Of a stretch of 11,551 nt of DNA, positions 7,445-11,551 are shown one piece after another. Positions within the stretch are counted from its first letter, which is position 1, and every line of letters starts with the position of its first letter. Source of the DNA: Sulfitobacter sp. GTDB taxonomy: Bacteria > Pseudomonadota > Alphaproteobacteria > Rhodobacterales > Rhodobacteraceae. The notes below the pieces were generated by a model. It was not told where the DNA came from. It made no database searches and was given only the letters and a program-made list of their open reading frames with translations. A program made the translations under genes and the position numbers. The stretch is from NCBI GenBank assembly GCA_024636405.1, contig JAGXHC010000139.1, positions 1 to 11,551 of the forward strand. Reading direction: 5' to 3'.

Positions 7445-8419
7445 ATGGCGACAGCTTCTTCCAATAAGGACCTCAGCCTGAAGTGGCTCGAGCTCTTCCA
7501 GACCTATGCCCGGACAAATTCTTTGCAGGCAACAGCCCATGAGACGGGGCTGTCGATCAGCACGGTCTCGCATCATTTGCGTAACCTCGAAGAGCATCTG
7601 GGCGTTGACCTTTTTGATCACACACGGCGGCCGATGGTGCTGACACCGACAGGTAGAAACTTTTTGCGCAATATCGCTCAGGCCATGCAATCGATCCGCA
7701 AGGCAACGGCCGAAGCATCCGCAGGTAATGTCGCCGATGCGTCTTACTTGCGCATTGGCACCATCGAGGATTTGGACAGTGATGTGACCCCTGAGCTTGC
7801 GGTTTATCTGTCCCAGCAGATGCCCGATTGCAATTTCCTGTATCACACCGGCACCAGCCACGAGATCATCAGAATGCTGCGCCACAGGGAGCTGGATCTG
7901 GGCATCGTGACGACGCCGCTGAAGTCTGCGAACGACCTGAATGATCTGCCCTTGCTGCGCGACCCCTTTGTGGCTGTGTTGCCAAAGGCGGCGGATGCAT
8001 CGCTGCCTGATATCGTTGCCGACCAAACCAAACTGCCGTTTTTGCAATTCTCGAGTGATCTGATCATTGCCGCACAGATCGAAGCGCAACTGCGGCGCCT
8101 CGGCGTGCAACTTCCGAACAAATTTGAATGTGGGAACAATCAAACGCTGATGGCTATGGTGGCCGCAGGTGCCGGATGGACCATAACGACGCCTTTGCTG
8201 TTTTCACGTGCGCGGCGGTTTCAGCCAAAACTGCGGATGCACCCGTTTCCCGGCAAGAGTTTTGGCCGGACATTGTCCCTTCTCAGCAGCCCGGACTGTG
8301 CAGGGTCCGTGATCGATCTTGTACGCTACAAAGTGCGCAGCGAATTGAACCGACAGGTGATTTCGGACGTGCACCGTACGATCCCGTGGCTCAAAGACCA
8401 GTTTACGCTTATCGAATAG
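7445..8419 (+). CDS. LysR-type transcriptional regulator
   Basis: A 324-residue protein. Residues ~10-70 are the winged helix-turn-helix: LKWLELFQTYARTNSLQATA, recognition region GLSISTVSHHLRNLEEHLG (~35-53), then the LF-x-x-x-R-R-P-x-x-LTPTG wing. A linker helix to ~95 follows. From ~101 (YLRIGTIEDL) comes the periplasmic-binding-like effector domain, including LDLGIVTTP (~150) and a GAGWTITTP motif near 240 typical of the second subdomain. The ATG at 7445 lacks a good ribosome site, but the HTH starts at the usual distance from it. It is upstream of and co-directional with the dehydrogenase at 8664 rather than divergent. The spacer carries a LysR-box palindrome, so regulation of the dehydrogenase, probably activation by its substrate, is the natural inference. 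The effector is unknown. Confidence 0.9.
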   Translation: MATASSNKDLSLKWLELFQTYARTNSLQATAHETGLSISTVSHHLRNLEEHLGVDLFDHTRRPMVLTPTGRNFLRNIAQAMQSIRKATAEASAGNVADASYLRIGTIEDLDSDVTPELAVYLSQQMPDCNFLYHTGTSHEIIRMLRHRELDLGIVTTPLKSANDLNDLPLLRDPFVAVLPKAADASLPDIVADQTKLPFLQFSSDLIIAAQIEAQLRRLGVQLPNKFECGNNQTLMAMVAAGAGWTITTPLLFSRARRFQPKLRMHPFPGKSFGRTLSLLSSPDCAGSVIDLVRYKVRSELNRQVISDVHRTIPWLKDQFTLIE

Positions 8420-8553
8420 GACTTCCCCAACAGGATATTAAACTGGCCTTTGATCTGGCGCTGTCGACCCGATGACAGAGACGCAGGCTCATGATCATCG
8501 GAAAGCCGGGCCTGGATCGCGTGGACGAAGACAACTGATATTGGGCAAGTTTT

Positions 8554-8574
8554 AATTTCGCATTCGTCGAAATT
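8554..8574. promoter_or_regulatory. LysR-box palindrome (T-N11-A) upstream of the dehydrogenase
   Basis: AATTTCG-N7-CGAAATT is a perfect 7-bp-arm dyad spanning 21 bases. It contains T8558-N11-A8570, the defining LysR recognition-site pattern, as TTC-N9-GAA. It is 90-110 bases before the start codon, in AT-rich DNA, right after a LysR gene. Binding by that regulator is inferred. Confidence 0.6.
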
Positions 8575-8589
8575 TATTTCCTATTTTTT

Positions 8590-8602
8590 GATATCCGATA
8601 TC
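8590..8602. promoter_or_regulatory. Second palindrome GATATC-C-GATATC
   Basis: A 13-base odd-centred perfect palindrome that is also a tandem direct repeat (GATATCC twice, 8590-8603). It lies 16 bases after the LysR box on the side facing the dehydrogenase start. It could be an activation half-site or an operator overlapping the promoter. Confidence 0.35.
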
Positions 8603-8663
8603 CGACTCTTGTGCCGATGGCGGAATTCTTGCTCAGTTCGGTCCAGCATTTTTGGGGAACGAA

Positions 8664-11099
8664 ATGAAATCACGCACGAAGGTTGCAGTCATCGGTGGCG
8701 GAATCGCCGGATGCTCGACACTGTATCACTTGACCCAAGAGGGCTGGTCCGACGTTGTTCTCATCGAACGGGACGAGCTGACCTCTGGCACCACATGGCA
8801 TTCTGCGGCGCAGGTGACGAACTTCGGCATGAACCAGACGATGGTGGGCCTGAAGTCCCATTCCATCGCGCTTTACAAGAAGCTGCGGGACGACCCGGAA
8901 TACCCTGTGGGGTATCACCACGGCGACGGCGGTATCAGGCTGGCCAATACGCCCGAGCAGATGCAGGCGTATCGCCATTTCGCGTCGATGGCGCGGGGCA
9001 TGGGCACGACCTTTGAGGTCATCGATGCCAAAGAATGCGCGCGCCGCCATCCGCTGATTTCAACGGACAACCTGCTGGGCGGCCTGTGGGATGGCGAGGA
9101 CGGAGATATTGATCCCGCCCAATTGTGTCAGGCACTGGCCTTTCATGCGCGCAAGGCGGGCGCGGAAATCTACCGCCATACCAACGTCGTATCGCTGACA
9201 CAGCACAAGGATGACACCTGGACCGTTGAGACAGACAAGGGCAGCATCGATGCTGACATCGTGGTCAACGCCTGCGGCTACCGTGTGAATGAAGTGGGCG
9301 GAATGATGGGTGTGCATCATCCTGTAGCGTCGATGGAACACCAGTATTTTGTCACCGAAGACATCCCCGCCATTGCCGAGGCCGGACACCGGATGCCGCT
9401 GCTGCGCTGCCCGATCAGCGACTATTATGCGCGGCAGGAAAAGAACGGCCTTTTGGTCGGGTTCTATGAACAGGAGTGCAAAACATGGGGCATGGACGGC
9501 ATCAGTCCCAGCTTTGCCAATGACCTGTGCCCCGACGATCTGGACCGCGTCATGGACGTGCTTGAGGGCGCGTTTGAACGGATGCCAGCGCTGACCGAAG
9601 TGGGGATCAAACGCGTGGTTAACGGCCCGATCACCTATACAATCGACGGCGCGCCGTTGGTTGGCCCGATCCCTGGCAAGCGCAATGCGTTCTGTATCAT
9701 CGGCTTACGCGCAGGCGTCGGCGAAGGGGGCGGTCATGGCTGGCTGCTGGCGCAACAGATTGTGCAAGGAGAGGCGCAGTACGACACGTGGTGCATCGAC
9801 CCGCGGCGATTCACCGGGCATACGAACGTCGAACTGACGGCTTTGAAAGCCATTGAGGATTACCAGAACGAATTCCGCTTCCACTTCCCGCATGAACATC
9901 GCCCCGCCGGGCGCAATGCCAAGACGACGCCGCTGACACCGATCTTTGCCGCTGAAGGCGCTGAATTCACGGTGGTGAATGGTTGGGAGCGGGTCGATTA
10001 CATCAAGCCGTCACCGGACTTCCACCCCAGCCTGAGCTTCAATTTCGACGAGGCCTTTGGCATCGTTGCAGAAGAAATCCGCAATGTGCGCGAAAACGTC
10101 GGCCTGTGTGAGGTCAACGGTTTTAACCGGTTTGAGATCACCGGCGCAGATCGTCACGCTTTCCTCGACCGCATGTTCTGCGGAACTGTGACAAAGAAAG
10201 ACGGCCGCGTGGGTCTTGGCTATTTGCTCAACCATCACGGCATGGTCAAAGCTGAGGCAACGGTTGCCAACATCCCCGCGTCCGATCGCGGTCCGGCGCG
10301 CGCTTGGTATGGATCAGCCGCGGCAGCCGAATACCACGATATGGATTGGCTCAAGGATCATATGGACCCGACCGAGGACGTGCAGATCACCAGCCTGACC
10401 AATGATCAGACGATCCTTGTGCTGGCAGGCCCCAAAGCGCGCGATGTGCTGGCCGCGTGCTCGCGCGGGGACTGGTCCAAGGCTGCCTTCCCTTGGCTGT
10501 CCGTGCGCGAGGCCTTTATCGGCTTTTCGCCCGTCACCGTGCTGGGGGTAAGCTTCTCCGGCGAGCTTGCTTATGAAATTCACGTACCGAACGCCTCGCT
10601 TTACGCGGTTTATCTTGCGCTGCGTGAGGCAGGCAAGGCGCACGGTCTGAAGCTCTTCGGTGCGCGCGCGGTTGACTCCATGCGGATGGAAAAAGGATTC
10701 TTGCATTGGAAAGCGGACTTGCTGACCGAATTCGATCCCTTCGAGACAGCGCTGGACAGATTTGTGAAGCCCGAAAAAGGCCCGTTTATCGGTCAGGAGG
10801 CCTTGAAAAAGCGTATGGCAAACGGTCCAACGAGAAAGTTGGTGACCCTCAAGGTAGACAGCAAGACCGCGCCAGCACACGGCGGCGGTTCCTTGATGCA
10901 GGGCGACAAGGTTGTGGGCACGATCACGTCAGGTGATTGGGGGCACCGCGTTGGTTTAAATCTGGCCTATGCATTTGTGATGCCGGAATTGGCCGCCGTG
11001 GGCAGCACGATGAAACTGGACCTCTGCGGTGATCTGGTCGATGCCGAAGTCATCCCACCGTCGCCGTATGATCCAGAATACGCACGGATGCGGGCATGA
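8664..11099 (+). CDS. Dimethylglycine/sarcosine dehydrogenase-like FAD oxidoreductase with GcvT domain
   Basis: An 811-residue two-domain enzyme. ATG 8664 is preferred over TTG 8652: GGGGAA (8654-8659) lies just ahead, and the Rossmann strand begins at KVAVIGGGIAG (dinucleotide loop, 11-16). GTTWHSAAQ carries His46, matching the histidine that links FAD covalently in dimethylglycine dehydrogenase. ACGYRVNEVGGMMGV, MEHQYFVTEDIP (~224-234), a Y-Y-A-R-Q-E-K-N-G-L-L-V-G-F-Y-E segment (~254-269) and NGPITYTIDGAPLVGP (~320-335) complete the DAO-type domain (~1-400). A linker with GWERVDYI (~440) leads to a GcvT-like tetrahydrofolate domain (~450-811). In it GMVKAEATV replaces the T-protein aspartates, as in dimethylglycine and sarcosine dehydrogenases, and ARAVDSMRMEKGF follows. 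It likely oxidises an N-methyl group and passes formaldehyde to tetrahydrofolate. The exact substrate cannot be read. Confidence 0.88.
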   Translation: MKSRTKVAVIGGGIAGCSTLYHLTQEGWSDVVLIERDELTSGTTWHSAAQVTNFGMNQTMVGLKSHSIALYKKLRDDPEYPVGYHHGDGGIRLANTPEQMQAYRHFASMARGMGTTFEVIDAKECARRHPLISTDNLLGGLWDGEDGDIDPAQLCQALAFHARKAGAEIYRHTNVVSLTQHKDDTWTVETDKGSIDADIVVNACGYRVNEVGGMMGVHHPVASMEHQYFVTEDIPAIAEAGHRMPLLRCPISDYYARQEKNGLLVGFYEQECKTWGMDGISPSFANDLCPDDLDRVMDVLEGAFERMPALTEVGIKRVVNGPITYTIDGAPLVGPIPGKRNAFCIIGLRAGVGEGGGHGWLLAQQIVQGEAQYDTWCIDPRRFTGHTNVELTALKAIEDYQNEFRFHFPHEHRPAGRNAKTTPLTPIFAAEGAEFTVVNGWERVDYIKPSPDFHPSLSFNFDEAFGIVAEEIRNVRENVGLCEVNGFNRFEITGADRHAFLDRMFCGTVTKKDGRVGLGYLLNHHGMVKAEATVANIPASDRGPARAWYGSAAAAEYHDMDWLKDHMDPTEDVQITSLTNDQTILVLAGPKARDVLAACSRGDWSKAAFPWLSVREAFIGFSPVTVLGVSFSGELAYEIHVPNASLYAVYLALREAGKAHGLKLFGARAVDSMRMEKGFLHWKADLLTEFDPFETALDRFVKPEKGPFIGQEALKKRMANGPTRKLVTLKVDSKTAPAHGGGSLMQGDKVVGTITSGDWGHRVGLNLAYAFVMPELAAVGSTMKLDLCGDLVDAEVIPPSPYDPEYARMRA

Positions 11100-11200
11100 C
11101 CGCCCGTTCAGAGGGAGGTCGTGATCAATTGGACCCACAGGATGTAGCCGAACAATGGATGGCCGCAAACTTGGACCCTGGGACCGCTTGGATCAAATGA
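11096..11200 (+). pseudogene. 34-codon frame resembling the C-terminus of a ProX-type betaine-binding protein
   Basis: The frame starts at ATG 11096, overlapping the TGA of the dehydrogenase as ATGA, and ends at TGA 11198-11200. The second half, DVAEQWMAANLDPGTAW, has the D-x-A-x-x-W-x-x-x-N-x-x-x-x-x-x-W pattern that ends many glycine-betaine/choline ABC transporter substrate-binding proteins. The first ~10 residues (TARSEGGRDQ) do not match, and there is no signal peptide or ligand-binding region. Most likely it is what remains after a deletion removed the rest of a transporter gene. A real 34-residue peptide coupled to the dehydrogenase, or chance, are alternatives. Confidence 0.4.
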
Positions 11201-11471
11201 TTTTATGAAACAGACGTCTCGGTGCGTAGAAACAGCGCGCCGGGACACTCTGGCCAAAAGAAGGCCCGTTGCTCTCACCCCTTTGAGATGCTGATCTCAT
11301 GCGGCTTCTCCGATCCTCACGCACTTGGCATTTCAAAAAGCATCTTGTCACTTCCCTAGATCGTGGATCACGCGGTTCCAGAACTCAACATGACAGGGCA
11401 TGGCGGGCTCTACTCCAAGCCTGCCGGGACGCTTCATTGTCTGCCGATGCTCTGCGCAGAGGCGGCGCGTT
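11201..11471. other. Intergenic stretch without a recognisable gene
   Basis: I find no convincing coding sequence. A plus-strand frame stays open for 52 codons after the ProX-like fragment (to TAG 11357-11359), but its translation is not recognisable. A short perfect hairpin, TGAGAT-GCTG-ATCTCA, lies at 11284-11299, and a 12-bp palindrome CTCTGCGCAGAG at 11450-11461. Neither has a T-run. With the fragment before it, this looks like decayed sequence. Confidence 0.4.
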
Positions 11472-11549
11472 CTAGGGCGTCAAGCGTTCGATAAAGGTGG
11501 AAAACCTGACATTTGCATCGTCCCATGGGAATTTGAACAGCGGATCAGG
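11472..11549 (-). CDS. C-terminal end of an unidentified minus-strand protein (5' partial)
   Basis: From the right edge the minus strand reads 25 codons to a TAG at 11474-11472, giving DPLFKFPWDDANVRFSTFIE and a few more residues. Codon choice (CTG, TTC, GAC, ATC, ACC, CGC) fits the other genes here, and the composition looks like a real protein end. I do not recognise the family. The fragment is short, so coding status is only moderately likely. Confidence 0.4.
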   Translation of the reverse strand, partial: PDPLFKFPWDDANVRFSTFIERLTP

Positions 11550-11551
11550 TG

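Noticed and set aside
7439..8143. 234-codon open frame opposite the LysR gene
   Set aside because: It is a shadow of the LysR coding sequence; its composition is Arg/Gln/His-rich and it has no recognisable domain.
11284..11299. TGAGAT-GCTG-ATCTCA hairpin as a terminator for the dehydrogenase
   Set aside because: The stem is only 6 bp, there is no T-run after it, and it is ~185 bases past the stop codon.
11201..11359. 52-codon open frame directly after the ProX-like fragment
   Set aside because: It has no start codon or ribosome site, and the translation is not recognisable as any family. It is kept only as part of the intergenic description.

Overview
The window looks like chromosomal DNA of a marine alphaproteobacterium of the Rhodobacterales (Roseobacter group). 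The basis is inference from high GC with strong G/C third positions, an NDUFS4-type complex I accessory subunit, a small Rhodobacterales-type 'antifreeze protein'-labelled protein next to uvrB, and a dimethylglycine/sarcosine dehydrogenase-like enzyme of the kind common in these methylamine- and betaine-using bacteria. No species can be named from the sequence alone.

Layout. Positions 1-1189 hold the 3' part of a right-handed beta-helix (pectate-lyase/tailspike-like) protein on the plus strand. It converges, across a strong hairpin, on a minus-strand secreted protein that looks like a small outer-membrane beta-barrel (1254-1925). Positions 2067-3313 hold three small envelope/stress-type proteins: a PLDc_N-type two-helix membrane protein (minus), a PRC-barrel protein (plus) and a GlsB/YeaQ/YmgE-like membrane protein (plus), with clear intrinsic terminators around them. 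uvrB (3382-5586, minus) is complete. Upstream of it on the same strand is a 94-residue conserved protein of unknown function (5704-5988). Divergent from that gene is a two-gene plus-strand unit: an NDUFS4-like complex I subunit overlapping a GNAT acetyltransferase (6131-6942).

A tRNA-Arg(TCT) gene with a near-consensus promoter lies at 7122-7199. Beyond it is a different block: a LysR-type regulator (7445-8419), a 244-base spacer with an excellent LysR-box palindrome (8554-8574) and a second 13-bp palindrome (8590-8602), then an 811-residue FAD/GcvT two-domain oxidoreductase of the dimethylglycine/sarcosine dehydrogenase family (8664-11099). Overlapping its stop codon by ATGA is a 34-codon frame whose end reads like the C-terminus of a glycine-betaine/choline ABC substrate-binding protein (ProX type). 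I read it as a probable deletion scar. The last 80 bases appear to hold the C-terminal end of another minus-strand gene that enters from outside.

How the genes may work together (inference). The LysR regulator, palindromes and flavoenzyme form a self-contained catabolic module for an N-methylated amine or amino acid, with one-carbon transfer to tetrahydrofolate. The rest is housekeeping: DNA repair, respiration, tRNA and envelope. I found no CRISPR, IS element, prophage or defence system. The items most worth a second look are the LysR box, the betaine-transporter-like fragment next to the dehydrogenase, a CtrA-like site upstream of the barrel protein, and two inverted repeats in the uvrB and NDUFS4 control regions.
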